Source of the DNA: Dioscorea cayenensis subsp. rotundata
Taxonomy: Eukaryota > Streptophyta > Magnoliopsida > Dioscoreales > Dioscoreaceae
NCBI RefSeq assembly: GCF_009730915.1
Contig: NC_052488.1
Span: 17,788,305-17,852,304 of the forward strand
DNA: 64,000 nt
Reading direction: 5' to 3'
Made by a program: the position numbers and the translations under genes. Numbering within the stretch: the stretch's first letter is position 1; the number at the start of each line of letters is the position of its first letter. Shown here piece by piece: positions 23,408 to 36,085 of this stretch. Under the pieces are notes generated by a model. The model had not been told where the DNA came from, searched no databases, and worked only from the letters and a program-made list of their open reading frames with translations.

Positions 23408-24629
23408 CTACCTCTTTCCCTGCACACTGACCTGAAGACGCTTAAGACTTGGGCGCTGACACCTGTCTTGAATCCTGCACACTAGATGTCCTCTGTGCAC
23501 AAGAAAACCGCTGTGGACACCCAGCAATACGATGCTCCATACTGCCACACTTGAAACAAGCCCCAGTATTACGTCTGCAATCTGCAGTAGCATGTAAACC
23601 TCCACAAGTAGCACATCTCTGTCCAGAACAAGGCGGAACAGGTGCAAACCCACGAGACCGCTGTGTTGGTGGGCCATTCACAGTCTGGGATTCACCTTGT
23701 CTTGCCTCCAACCTAGGCTTTCCTCCACTTCCTGACTGATGGTTCCTCTGACTGTTAAAGCTTCTATCCCTCTTTTTCTGAAACCTTCTATTTTGATCTT
23801 TAGTATCACTCCAGACAGTGTCCAAAGACTTGGCACGACTCACAACCTCTGCATAGCTAGTCAAGTGCAAGGCGGCTAACCCCCTACGAATGTGTGCCTG
23901 TAATCTTCCCTCAAAACATCTGGCCCTGCTCTGATCATCATCTACTAGCTTCGGAGCATATCTTGAAAGTCTGTCAAATTCCATCTCATACTCATCCACT
24001 GTCATACTGCCCTGAGTGAGAATGATGAACTTCTTCTCAAACTGGACCATCTTGTCCCTTGTGAAATATTTGCAGAAAAGAGCTTCTCTCAATTACAACC
24101 AAGAACCAAACTGTTTCCCCTGACGAGTGTGAAGCTCCCCTTGATACCAATGATTTGATGGACCCTTGAGCATGTACACACCAAACCTCAGTTTCTCTTC
24201 TTCAGTACACTTTATCACAGCAAAAGCCTTCTCCATTTCTTCTACCCAAACTTCCACTTCATCTGGATTAGTAGTTCCCTCGAATGGTGGTGGACCAGAT
24301 CTTTTGAATTCCATGATGGTTTTCTCCTTAGGCTCCTGAGAAAAGGGCGAAGGAGGAGGCGGTAGTGGTGGTGGTGGTGCTACTGACGCCTGCTGCTGTC
24401 TCTGATCACGCACCAACCCTACCACTTCTCGAACCAGATCCATCAAAGTTTCCTGGTTATCAACCCTATTAGTCCCTTCCTCAGCAGGAATTTTGTGGTT
24501 ATCAATCCTATCACCAGTCCCTCCCTCGGCGGGGATCCCACCGGCAGTAGAGGACTGTCCCATCAAATCAGCAACACTTCTACTAGTATCTCTACGAGGA
24601 GGCATTCTGCAAGGTAAACCCAAATACAA
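23408..24629 (-). pseudogene. Gypsy gag (capsid and nucleocapsid)
   Basis: Starts at ATG 24629, or the internal Met of MPPRRDTSR at about 24605. A proline-rich region is followed by the retrotransposon gag capsid domain (EFKRSGPPPFEG, VWVEEMEKAFAV, then FEKKFIILTQGSMTVDEYE). Two zinc knuckles come next, CATCGGLHATADC and CFKCGSMEHRIAGC. Two in-frame stops interrupt it: TAA at 24093-24095 in the capsid (after FGSWL) and TAA at 23442-23444 after the knuckles. No frameshift was found between gag and protease, so the original product was one gag-pol polyprotein. Confidence 0.9.
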
Positions 24630-24770
24630 TCAGGCAAACTCAAACAAAAGATCCTATCAGATCAATAGCACCTAAGGATACCAAACTAAACATCTGTCAG
24701 ATCGCCCTAACACACTAAATCAGAAGATTTTTGCTTGGAAACTAAGATCATAGTTAATTGAAATCAACAA

Positions 24771-24783
24771 CTCTCTGATACCA
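24771..24783 (-). other. Primer-binding site, initiator Met-tRNA
   Basis: Minus-strand TGGTATCAGAGAG lies about 8 bases from the 5' LTR. It matches the complement of the 3' end of plant initiator methionine tRNA at its first eleven bases. Confidence 0.88.
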
Positions 24784-24791
24784 TATATATA

Positions 24792-27391
24792 TGTCACGCC
24801 CCGAACCTGGAGCATTGACAAACGACCGCGTACCTACAAGATCGTGACCAAGTAGGCACGCAAGGCCTCAAAATCTGTCTCACACTAGATAAACAACCTC
24901 TAACAAAGACATTAACTTTGAAGACAACATAGAGGCACAATGCCCAAAATATGATAAAAACAAATAACAAGTGTCTCATATGACATTAAACATAAGACAA
25001 AAGTTCTAAGTCCAAAACAAAGGAAGATTATTAACTTGAAATATAACTAGGCAGCGACTTGCTCAACGACCCCGCTAAGCTGTCCACCACCCAACCCTAC
25101 TCCTGATCTGAAAGAGAGAGATAACAACTTAATGAGCTTGAGAGCCCAGTAAGCAACCACTAAAAATATCGGGATCATAAAAAATGTTCAATAATTTCTA
25201 AAAGTATATATAATGTAACAAAGCGGAATAAACAACAAAGTGAAATTCAGAAATCGAAAATAAATCATATCAGATTTCCTTTATCAAAATAACAAGCATA
25301 TATGTCCCCCAACAACTAATGCCAAAACAAAATATCATAACTCATTTATTTAAACTCGGTGACCCGAGTCGGATTTCAGAACTCATAGGTTTACCCTCGG
25401 TGACCCGAGTCAGAATATCAGAAGCCGTTATTCTTCACCGACGGAACGGTGCGAAACTATAGTTTCTATGTCAGAAGTACGTGTCGACACGGTCAGTGTT
25501 TAACCCCCAGTGACAGGGTTATTGCATTGTTAATTGGGGACTACGAGTTTCTATAACAAAAATATGTCCGTATGTCCAAAATTATTATCCACACAAAAAT
25601 ACTGAAATTCGATGACCCCGTTTTCTAAGGAAAATAATTCCAATTATTTTAAAATAAGATAATGCTAATGTCTCACCTCAATATTTAGAAATTTAATCAA
25701 TTATGCGACAACAATAATTAATACTTAACAAGTATATTAAAATAATCCATTAATTTCTATAATGCAAGAAAATATCGTAATTGGAGTTTTTGAGAAAAGA
25801 TTTAAATAAATAAATAAAGAAATAATCCTAAATGCTCACATAAATCAGATATGTGATTGTAAATCTGAAATAAAAATAAATAAATAAATAAATAATAGTA
25901 AACCTTTTCACACATGATCACAAAAGTCAGTAGAATAAGCAGTCAAAACTTTAATATATATTGAATAAAATTTAATTGAATGAATAACAGTAATGATAAG
26001 ACACCATTACCAAAAATAAATAAGTGAACAAATCAAAATGACAATTTATCAAAATAAAAAAAAAATGACGTACTGATATTTATATGTGGTATACTTACCT
26101 AAAAAAAATCCCCAAGCTATATAATCCACTTAACACTAAAATCAGAACTCGAGCAAATTCCCTAAACATAAACATTACAGTTTTTCTTAGATTCCAAAGC
26201 TTAATTAAAAACAATAATCATTAACCAAATCAAGCTGGCTACTTAGATACTAAATCCGACACACACCATGCACTTAATCTTGGACAACTAAAGACAATAA
26301 TGCCAGTAGTTGAAAGACACAAATGCAGACACAACAATATGATTAGAACACAAGATTATCATCAAGCGGATAAAGGCCATCGATCATCGACTCCCTACAA
26401 TCATCATTCATAACTAAAAATTAAATATTCACAAGAAAGTGTTTGGACGTTGATGGGATAGATGTCTCATCAATATACTAATATTGTGAAGATTAAGGTT
26501 GGAAAAAGTCGGTGGTGTATGGTTATGGAATTAGGATAGTGGTTTTAAAAGTCCGAATTAAAATCATCTTGTAGAACTACAATAATGGAACTAACCAAAT
26601 TTTTGACAAAAACTTATACAAATCACAATAAAAAGCATCAATAAAAAAATTGCTTTTCGAACTAATGCATTTTTCATTAATATTAATATCATTATCTTTA
26701 GAATTTATTATTAAATTATTTATTAAATAATTAATCCTTGTACAAAAGGCTGGTAAGGTAACCCGTGATATTTGGTTAGGATTTAGATTAATCGCACAGC
26801 TAAAACATAGATTATCAAAAAATAAAAAATAAAAAATAAAAATAATTACACCATAATTGGCTAAAAGGCTAATTCATGCTTGGACTATAAATCTGATGGT
26901 TTTCATAAGAATCACAAAGAATAAATATATTCAATTAAAGAAAACTATGTACCGACATAGACAACTAAAAAAAAAACTCAATTTCTAAATAGACAACTCT
27001 TTAATCTAAACAATAAACAATATAAAAACAAGATCTAAAAGAGGATAGAGATGATTCTGCACTCGGTAAAAGATCCAATGAAGGGAATGCTTACCTCACA
27101 ACGATGACAACACAACCCTTGACGAAGAGGCCTATCTCCGTCCTCGCCGCCGGCACCACACACCAAAAAGAAAAAAGAGAAGAGGAAAGAGGCAAGATAT
27201 CTCCCTCTTTCTTGGTCCAAACGAAAATCTAAATCGGGAGAAACAAGAGGTGGCGGCTAGGGTTTGAAAACCTAATAAAATATAAAGATTAAGAAAAATA
27301 AAATTTAATAAAAAGGAAGGTTTCTATTCCTCTTCCGTAACAGCCATGCATGCAAAAATTAAATGAATTAAATTAAAAATGTGTGGGGCCC

Positions 27392-27394
<3 letters not shown>
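24792..27394 (-). repeat. 5' LTR of the gypsy element
   Basis: 2,603 bp, the partner of 17259-19866. Promoter and transcription start must lie within it on the minus strand, but I cannot place them. Confidence 0.95.
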
Positions 27395-27426
<32 letters not shown>

Positions 27427-27850
27427 AACCTTCTCCTAACAATAAACCATGCCCCAAATCTTCGCTGCATAAGAAAAATCAACATATACAAATTAGATAC
27501 TTAATGATCATAATTCTGAACTGCATGCACCTTAAGTTCATACAAATGTAAACTGCATACTTTGCCTTACAGGTATAATGAATGTACTGTTCACCCATGC
27601 TTGTATATATGAATGTATTTTTTAATTAATTAAGAGAAATAAAAAAATTAAGAATGAAATATAACTGAACATAAAACATATGAGAAACATATAAGTAACT
27701 CAAGAAACACTGAATGAAAATGAACCACCTTGCATATATATATGATAACATATAGCTAGTGAAAAAAGAAATGAACTCAAATGAAGATGACAGCTATACA
27801 CACACACACACGTATTAGCAGTAGACTTAGTGAGATTTATTTGTTATTAG
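27395..27850. other. CACTA interior between gypsy and TNP2
   Basis: An AT microsatellite (27395-27422) follows the LTR and includes the target duplication. The rest is AT-rich 3' flank of the TNP2 gene with no recognised feature. Confidence 0.5.
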
Positions 27851-30800
27851 TTACATATAAAGGTCTTCTAAGAAATCTTCGCGAACCCATCGAGATTGTG
27901 AAGTTGCATCTAACATATCAGCGTCACTCGTGGGGAAGCATTCCGTTCTTAACCCATTCTCTAGAAATTCATCCCCCATATCAAACACCTCCCTTGGTTG
28001 GTTGCCTATCACGACGGACCAACCGGCTTCTTTGGGATCTTCGGAGTAAAAAACTTGCTTCACTTGTGATGAGAACACATAAGGTTCGTCGAGGATGTGG
28101 TCACCGGTGTGAATTAATCGATTGAAATTGACCATGGTAAATCCATAAGCATCCTTCCTAGTTCCTCTACTTGTGTTCACATCAGCCCAATCACAACGAA
28201 ACAACACGACCTTGCATTTTCCGAAGTAATCCAATTCAATTATGTCATTTATAATCCCATAGTAGTCAACATTCCCTTGAGAAGGGTTCACATCCCTAGC
28301 AGTAGCATAGCTAGTCGTCAACAAGGTGACAAGACATCTTGAGTTTTGTGTCCTTCTAAATCTCTCACGAGATTTAGTATGAAATCTGAAGGCATTAATG
28401 ATGTAACCCTTATAGCGTTTAATAATCCTGTTTGGGCCTTGCGCTAGAAATCTAACTTCCTCAGATAAGTCTGGCCGTTGACAAACCTAGTAAAGTACAT
28501 GGATGTAATTTAGTGAAGTAGAAAACATATTATATGTTAAATAAAAAAACAAACTTATATACCTTGCTTACAATTTCACGTGCATTTGACCGTCGACCTT
28601 GGAATTGATCTCGCAACTTTTGCCTATACTCACTGTTAGGTATGTGTGTAAGTTTTAGCAACTAACTCTGCATTAATTAAAAACACAAAATGCGTGACTT
28701 ACAGTTGAAATGCCTCAATGGCCTCGTGATGCAATAATATATAACAATGCGCTTGTGCCCATGATTTCGTTTCCAACTCCGCTATATCAACCTTGCCTAT
28801 TGGTTCCCCAATAGTTGCAAACAAAAATGAGTCATATTTATTTCCTGATTGATTTCTCTTAAGTTGCGAGGAGGTTTATCAAATAAGGTATCCACATCAA
28901 CCATATATCTCGAATAGAAGATAACGCATTCCTCTGCCAAGAATCCTTCAGCAATTGAACCTTTAGGATATCTTTTATTCCGAACATAAGTTTTTAACTT
29001 GAGCAAAAACCTACAGTGAGTACATCTAATTAGTATTATGAAGAGATGTGCTGGGTAGGATATAATTAAACAATGGTACTGCAAGTAAAGTAGTACTGTT
29101 CAATAGGGTACATCCACCAGTAATGAACGGGCCCACCTAGTTTAGCTTCAAGAGGAAGATGAATAACTAAATGCACCATTATAGTGAAGAATGAATGAGG
29201 GAAAATCTTCTCCAACTGGCATAAACAAATTACCGCTCGAAGTTGAAGTTTGTCTAACTCATTTACATTAAGAACTTTACCACATATAATTTTAAAGACA
29301 TTACAAAGTTCTGAAATTGCATGTGTAACAGGCTTTGACATTGATGACCGTAGGGAAATTGGGAGTAGGTCATGCAATAATACATGACAATCATGTGATT
29401 TTAGAGAATGAAATTTTCGTTCCTTCTGATTCACGCATCTGGAAATGTTCGAAAAGCATGCATCCAGAACTTTGATATTTTTCAGAACTTGGCTGAACAT
29501 GTGCTTCTCCCTTTTTGTCATTGTGAAAGAAGCAGGGGGCAGTCTTGTTCTTCCATTTGGAAGATATTCTAGATGAAGCTCACGGCGAATTCCCATTTCG
29601 GCCATATCAATTCTGGATTTCATATTATCCTTCGATTTCCCATCAATGTCAAGAATAGTTCCAACTATATTCTCGCAAATGTTCTTCTCAATGTTCATGA
29701 CATCAAGATTATGGCATAGTAGGTTATGCTTCCAATATGGCAAATCAAAAAGATACTTCTCTTCTTCCATAAATCTGCACCACGCAAGCCATCTTATTCT
29801 AGGTCCTCATCATTACTGTCTACATCACCATCCCGTAGTCTTTTTCTTAAAGTGGAAGTTGTTGATTTACTCAAGTTACCTTTGTTATATTTTCCATAGT
29901 TTGTCTACACATCTTTAAGCTTTAATAAAATGTCTGAACCAGTAGGGATTGAAGAAGGTCCACGCAACTCTATCATACCATCGAACAAATGCTTTTGAAA
30001 TCTGTATGGATGATTTTCATTTAACCATCTACGACGCACCAAGTAACAAAATTTCCTCCCATTAGTTAACCACCTTGAACAAGTATTTGCAGAGCAACAT
30101 GGGCAAGCATATTTTCCTTTTGTGCTCCAACCTGATAAATTGGCGTATGCTGGGAAATCATTTATAGTCCATAGCAAAGCTGCCCGCAATCAAAAATTCT
30201 GTTTTAAGGACGCATCATATGTGTCGACACCAGCCCACAATTGTTTAACCTCTTTAATCAAAGGTTCCATGAAGACATCAATGTCATTACCTGGGCCTTT
30301 CTCACCCGGAATTATCATGGACAAAATAAAGGAGGATTGTTTCATTCCAATCCAAGGGGGCAAGTTGTAAGGAATTAGTACCACTGGCCAAGTACTGTAC
30401 GAAGTGCTTAACAACTTGAATGGGTTAAAACCATTGGAGGATAGGCCAAGCCTAACACTTCGGGGATGAGAAGCAAAGTCCGGGTATCTAGCATCAAACG
30501 ATCTCCATGCCTCAGCATCGGCTGGGTGTCTTAAGCTGCCATCTTTTGTGCGACCATTAGCATGCCAAGACATACCAGTAGAAGTTTTTGATGACATGAA
30601 TATCCTCTGCAGTCTTGGTATCAAAGGAAAGTACCTCAGAACCTTCGCTGGTTGCTTATAGAGTACTTGATCACCATCAACATTCTCTGGTTGGGTAGAT
30701 TTAGTAGGCAACCATCGAGAAGCGCCGCACACATGACATTCCTGTTGCATTTCCTTCTCCTCCCAGTAAAGCATACAATCATTTGGCCAGCTATGGATCT

Positions 30801-31500
30801 TCTCGTACCCCAATCCTAGATCTTTTATAACCTTCTTTGATTCATGACTATTTGCTGGAATTGTGGCAATCGGAAAGAACTCCTTCAAAAAGTCAATCAA
30901 GTAATCCAGCCCTTTCCCAGTTATACCACACATACACTTTAGGTGAAAAAGATGAATACAGAAATATAATATAGAATGCTTCGATCCATCATAAAGTTTG
31001 CCATTCATATCTTCGAGCAGTTTGTAGAACTTTGACGCTTCTTCAGAAGGTTGTTCTTCATTTAACCCCATGTGGGTTTCATTACCACCTTCCATTCCAT
31101 CAGTAGGATGTGCCCCAAAAAATGTTGGGGCATCATGGTGATGTTGCATGTTAAACGCATCCCGCAACAATTCCTCCGTACCATCTTGTCTGGTGGATGT
31201 GTTGTTTGTCGTAGGATGACTGGTAGAACTAGGTGAAGGAGTGTTTGTAGAAGAAGTTCTCGATAAAGGAACATTTTCTCCATGGAAGAACCAACAGGTA
31301 TACCCTTGCAAAATACCATCACATGCTAAATGATCGAATGCTACTTCAAGTGTTTTCCAACGTACATTTTTACATTTTATGCATGGACAGACAATCTTGT
31401 TATCGCTGCTTAAATTATTAAATGCATAATCAAGAAATTGTTCAACTCCATCCACATATTCTTGACTCAATCTTGACTTATTCATCCAGCTCTTATCCAT
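27851..31500 (-). pseudogene. TNP2-type CACTA transposase gene
   Basis: The gene starts at ATG 31500. The first exon holds the Transpos_assoc domain (MDKSWMNKSRLSQEYVDG, VCPCIKCKN) and the Transposase_21 region (LRHPADAEAWRSFD, SVRLGLSSNGFNPF). 30189-29905 continues in frame after a TGA at 30190-30192 (RAALLWTINDFPAYANLSGW). 29770-29066 carries the conserved middle part and DUF4218 (LPYWKHNLLCHNLDVM, GPVHYWWMYPIEQY). 29040-28797 (GSIAEGFLAEECVIFYSRY) and short exons down to about 28560 follow. 28324-27851 carries DUF4216 (VVLFRCDWADV, QVKQVFYSEDP). The frame breaks by one base near 29760, in a T run before DLPYW. Catalyses cut-and-paste transposition in intact copies. Confidence 0.9.
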
Positions 31501-31544
31501 CTTTGAAACCTTGTTTTAGGGAGAGTAATTTGATGCTTAGAATT

Positions 31545-31545
31545 T

Positions 31546-31576
<31 letters not shown>
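31545..31576. repeat. Poly(A) run
   Basis: About 30 consecutive A just upstream of the minus-strand TNP2 start, so a T run lies in its leader. Confidence 0.9.
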
Positions 31577-31578
<2 letters not shown>

Positions 31579-33760
31579 AAGGATTGGCCAACATTTAGAT
31601 TTATACAACCAAACAGCATATACGTCAACACCTCTATACCAACTAGAATATAATCAAAAGTTTAGATTCATTGACACCCTTTCAGTATTGATTTCAGAAG
31701 ACAAGAAAAAGCACAAATCTTTTCATTTTTTAGATAAATTTACCAAAATTTTGATAGCATATACATCAACTACCTACAAACAAAACTTAAGACTTCAACC
31801 ACATTAAATCACAAGCTAAACAAGCATGCAAATTTTCCTTCTTCTCAGAACAAACATCAAATTTCAACACATCTCTGATTTTACCAGTTTTCATTTCCCA
31901 AAATTTTAAATCAAAATGAAACTTCAATCCATTACTAGTACACAAAAAAAAAAATTTATTTATGTGAATAAGATTAGTACCTGGTTGTGATATGATTGAT
32001 ACTTCTAGTGCTTCTGATGTCAACAATACTAACAAAACAAGACCAAACTTTGTGTTACATATCATGATTTGATAGATGCCTTAAACCTTAAACTACTTAT
32101 TTTTATGTATATGTTCCAACTTCCAAGTACCATGTTTGTCCAAATTTTGTTTACATGAAGAAGAATGAAATAACATAAATAAATAAATACTAGTATAAAT
32201 AGTATTAACATTTTGGAAATAATCTTTTCTAAGTCCATGTTAAAAAAAAATTTGTTAGAACTAAAGGGCTGACTCTTAATCTGAAATTAAAAGGTTTAAT
32301 TAATTTTTATTTCTTATCAAAATACATGCTAATTTGTTCAACAGATATTAATAACTAAATATAAACCTAAATAAGTCTATAAGACAGGTAATGTTATTTC
32401 AAATATTATATTTAATCTTTTCAAAGACCATAAAAAATTAGTTGAACTAAAAATCTAAATAGTCATCACAAGCCTTGGTTCAGAACTAAATCAGTAAACC
32501 TCAAAAACTTAACCTAAATATGATCATAAGAGTTCAAACAATTTTCCATGCTAAATCAAAGGTTTAATTTTAAATTAGTTCTAAAGCCACAACTGAAACT
32601 TAAACACTCACTTCCTTTGCTTGTAACTTTCTGTCCTACTTTAAGAAATGAAATCACATCAACCAATAAGATATTTTTTCATGCAAATATGACATATGAG
32701 ATGAATGCCCGCATATAAATAAGTAAATTATTTTTTATGAGAGATCAAAATAAATAACTCTCTCATAACTTTTACAAAATAGAAAGTCATGATAACAAAA
32801 GAAAAAAGTAATGCCATTAATTTAGAGAACCTAAATTATGGGCTATAATCAATCAGTTACTGATAATAAAATTCCAAAATTTTCCTAGATCAAAGTTTTA
32901 AAGAGTAAAAAATGACTACAAATGTCTATAAATGAAGAGAAAGGAACAATCTAGGGTACCCAAGTCTTTTCCAAGTAGAGATAGATCCCCAAGGAACCTT
33001 CTATTTCTCCCCACTAACTCTCTACCATCACTCTCTGCCATCCAACTCAAAGGCAACAGAACCTTCACTACAATTCCTTTCATAAACTCTCCACTTCTTT
33101 TTTTCCCTAATCTTATCACAATACTCTTCAACAAATCTTATCACTATTCTCTCCCAACAATCCTCTTATCCTCTCATGGCTTTAGTTGAAGAATTCATAG
33201 AACCTCTGAAATACCAGCTATCTATTCTCACTTAAGACCAAACTCTTTGTGTATCTATACCTCAATCTCAATCAATGAATTTGGTTCTTGTTAACTAAAA
33301 TCTCACCAAAAAAAAAGGATTTTTTTAAGACATTGGCTCTAAAAGTCTCCATCCACTGTGAAGGTTGTAAGAGAAAAGTTAAGCAAGTTCTGCAATCAAT
33401 TGATGGTGAACTTCAAACCCTAACTAAATCTTGTTCCTTTTTCTAATTTTCTCTCCTCATTGCTGTGAATTCCTCTCATTTTCCTCCAATTTGAGAATTT
33501 GCAGGGGTTTATAAGATAGCCTTTGATGCGCAGCAACACAAAAAAAGATGAAATTCAAGACGAGAGAAGGGATCCAAGGTACCTTGAAAGGCGAAGAGAT
33601 TTGAGATTGGGAAGGAGTGCGCACAGGGCCTTCTTTGAGGGTGCAGATGAAATCAATAATTGATTCACTACAAGGGAGCTACATTTAATGGTAATAAGTT
33701 AAGGAAACTAGGAAAAAATTAGATGAAACCACAGTGGCAATATATACCAATCAAAGGCAA
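31577..33760. other. CACTA right interior, presumed TNP2 leader and promoter
   Basis: AT-rich sequence without coding similarity. By position it should hold the 5' untranslated region of TNP2, perhaps with a leader intron, but no element can be fixed from the sequence. Confidence 0.4.
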
Positions 33761-33783
33761 TGTCACGGATGAGAATGCCGACC

Positions 33784-33990
33784 GATCGATGGGGAGGATG
33801 CCGGCTGATTGACGGGGAAGATGGTGGCTAATCGGTGGAGACAATGTCGCCTGATTGATGGGGAAGATGGTGGCTGATCTGTGGGGGAGAAACAGCAAAT
33901 TGATGGGGAAGATGGTGGCTGATCGGTGGCGATGATGCTTTCCCGGATAAAGAAAGAAGTCGCAAGGAAGGGCTCAACAAAAGGAAACAC
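33784..33990 (-). repeat. Minisatellite, (GATTGATGGGGAAGATGGTG)-like
   Basis: Units close to GATGGGGAAGATGGTGGCT, with CGGTGG spacers, recur about four times at roughly 50-60 base steps. On the minus strand they translate as repeated DQPPSSPSI, which explains the 75-codon open frame here; I do not take it as a gene. Confidence 0.75.
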
Positions 33991-34029
33991 CGGATACTGG
34001 GCAAAGAGAAAGGGATTTAATATAACGCA

Positions 34030-34385
34030 TTGATGCTTTCTCGGTGTTCACCAAAATGCCGTATATACAACACCGGCATAGATCAGTCTTTCCATAGTAA
34101 TTACCAGCGCTTAACAAGATCAACGCCCCCAAAAAAATGAATTAACTATAATTAAGTAACGAAAATGAATTTGTCTGGCGTTTATCATGATAACCGCCGC
34201 CAAATAATATGAAACTTTCCCGGCGTTTCAGATGCAAACGCCGGTAACGGAAAATATTTTCACGCCAAAGTTATTTTTTAGCCCGCCAAGCAACTTTCGT
34301 GGCGTTTTTTATTAAACACACCGCAAAATGAAATATATTGCCGGCGTTTTAATGAAACGCCGCCATAAAAGTGCCGCAAAAGGCC
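34030..34385. repeat. Right subterminal repeat array of the CACTA element
   Basis: GGCGTTT/AAACGCC motifs recur (for example at 34173, 34220, 34297 and 34343), matching the left array but more degenerate. Confidence 0.8.
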
Positions 34386-34571
34386 TAATTTGCTGTAGTG
34401 CAAAAAGGATGAAAATGTGCAAATACGAGAACCAAAATGATGGATTTTATATTACAAGGACTAAAAGGATTAAAAACACAAAATAGAGGGACCATTTTGA
34501 TATTTAAACCCTCAAAATACAATAGCATCCACTTTACTTAAAAAAAAAATAGAGTGATAATGATGATTAAG

Positions 34572-34873
34572 TGGAGAGCCCTGTTGATAGTCTTGAGGAT
34601 GTCACCAGCTAGTTCTTTAACCTCTGCCTATTTTGGAGTTCCGGCGTTCGGTCTCCCTTTGCATGGTCTTTTTTGTTATTTTCTTCAACTTCTTCTTTAG
34701 TCACTTTTGTGTGGTGTTTTTGTTGTTTTGTTTTGTTTTGTTTTGGTTCTTGTTCCACTCCCTATGGACAGTAGTCTGCTATTGCGTTGTTTTCGTCATT
34801 CTTGTTGTTCTCTCTTTGTTTCTCATTTCCGCTTCTTAATGAATTGTAGTTTATCCAGTTTTTCGGAAAAAAA
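34572..34873 (+). mobile_element. 5'-truncated LINE, 302 bp, 16-bp TSD
   Basis: GATAATGATGATTAAG (34556-34571) and GATAATGACGATTAAG (34874-34889) flank it with one mismatch. It ends in TTAATGAATTGTAGTTTATCC plus an A-rich tail, the LINE 3' end seen elsewhere in the window. The body is a T-rich 3' region with a GTTTT run. Confidence 0.85.
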
Positions 34874-34889
34874 GATAATGACGATTAAG

Positions 34890-36085
34890 TTTTATATTTT
34901 AAATACAAAATTTTATGAGAGACTATCCCTTCATAAGATACTTGGTTACTCATTCTTTTCCCCACTAGAGACGGAGGATTTGAATTTTACCCATGGTTTG
35001 TTCAATTTTCTTTAAAAAAGATTTTGTGAGAAATTGTTTTTACATTTAACTTTTCCATTAATCCCTCTAATTTATTAAAAAATTAAACAAACAAAGCAAA
35101 ACAAACACAAATGTGTATTTATATTTTATGGACAGTAAAAGTGTGTTTTCTCCCATTCTTAAAAAAAAATAAAGAAAAGGAAAATTGATAAAAAAAACCT
35201 AATAATACACAAACAAAATCAGGCCACATTGATGGACTCTTAATCTCAATTTGTTTGAGATTGGACCTCTTTATAACACCATAAGTACGTGGTCTTGTAA
35301 TAATATATCTTGTATTGTGATCTTTCATGCAATTCATCGATTAAGATGGTTTATGAGCAAACTACACCGTGCATGGTGGAACATGTAACTCCACTATTTG
35401 AGAAATATATAAGATGAAACTTGAACAATAAAAGAAAATCTACCATAAAATGATGTATTCATGTAATTTATAGTTTATTCACTTTTCTTAAAAAAATATG
35501 TATTGATCACCTCCAATTTGAGAGGAGCTCTTCGATACTTAAATCAGTTCAAGGATCATGAGAAAGAGAAGAATGGAGGGAGAAATTAGCTTTATTCCTA
35601 TAATGGTGATGATTGATATCAGTTTTTAATTTTTTTTTCTGACAAATAGACAACAAGCATACAGTTTTTAAGTTTATAGGATGAAGATTTTTTTTTTTGT
35701 CCATAGTTTATTAGCTTTAATTGCTCAGATTTATCACTTTTGGATATTCCATTTCTCCTGTTGAGATGTTCTTTAGATGGAAATAATATACCTTAAGAAA
35801 ATCTATATTGATAAAATCACTAAGTCACTATTTAAAAGATTGATTATGAATATATAGAATCCAAGCCATCAAATTATGAGTTTAAAGAAAAATAAAATAC
35901 TAAATACTATGTCAGAGAAGGAGAATTGTGGAGTTAAACCTCTTTTTATTTAGATTGAAAGTTAAGCATCTCTTATTATCCGATCAGAAGGTTCAATAAC
36001 CAAAATAAATAAAAAGGTCAACAATTGAATGCAAAATGCTCTTATTATTAATGTGATAATTATTAGTGTGAGAAAGTGCATATAG
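34890..36085. other. AT-rich spacer
   Basis: No gene, repeat array or transposon end was recognised in this stretch between two LINE copies. Confidence 0.5.

Larger units (their letters stand above)
17259..27394 (-). mobile_element. Complete Ty3/gypsy retrotransposon, chromovirus-like, TSD ATATA
   Basis: Two LTRs in the same orientation (17259-19866 and 24792-27394) begin TGTCACGCCCC and end GGGCCCACA in plus reading. ATATA flanks the element at 17254-17258 and 27395-27399. Primer-binding site, polypurine tract, gag, protease, RT, RNase H and integrase are all present on the minus strand in gypsy order. The integrase tail looks chromodomain-like, and LTR length and Met-tRNA priming fit the Tekay/Del lineage. 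Four in-frame stops make this copy non-autonomous. The LTRs differ by scattered substitutions and small indels only, so insertion is fairly recent. Confidence 0.95.
10636..34400 (-). mobile_element. CACTA (En/Spm) DNA transposon, 23.8 kb including nested elements, TSD CAA
   Basis: The left end is CACTACACCA at 10636 and the right end is TGCTGTAGTG at 34400, with CAA directly outside both ends. Arrays of GGCGTTT/AAACGCC motifs fill both subterminal regions. Two genes lie on the minus strand in the usual order: TNP2-type transposase (31500-27851), then a Transposase_24 gene (13517-11647). Nested inside are a gypsy retrotransposon, a MITE and a captured host gene fragment. Without the 10.1-kb gypsy element and the MITE it would be about 13.2 kb, a normal size for an autonomous CACTA. 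Both genes contain defects, so it now depends on other copies for transposition. Confidence 0.93.
10470..34505. mobile_element. MITE-like inverted-repeat element split by the CACTA transposon
   Basis: The left arm (10470 to about 10572, beginning AATATCAAAATGGTCCCTC) is repeated in inverted form in the right arm (about 34403-34505, ending GGGACCATTTTGATATT). The arms share about 100 bp with scattered mismatches, including GGTCCCTC, TAGTCC and ATTTGCACATTTT blocks. If the CACTA element and one CAA are removed, the halves join into a continuous foldback of about 270 bp. The outer target duplication could not be defined. A related GGTCCCTCTATT motif occurs near 54618. Confidence 0.65.

Noticed and set aside
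27781..28125. 114-codon plus-strand frame
   Set aside because: Complement of the DUF4216 exon of TNP2; composition typical of a shadow frame.
32916..33189. Overlapping open frames on both strands upstream of TNP2
   Set aside because: No similarity and no splice or start evidence; probably leader DNA.
33763..33990. 75-codon minus-strand frame with repeated PPSSPSI
   Set aside because: Produced by the minisatellite; no start context and no similarity.
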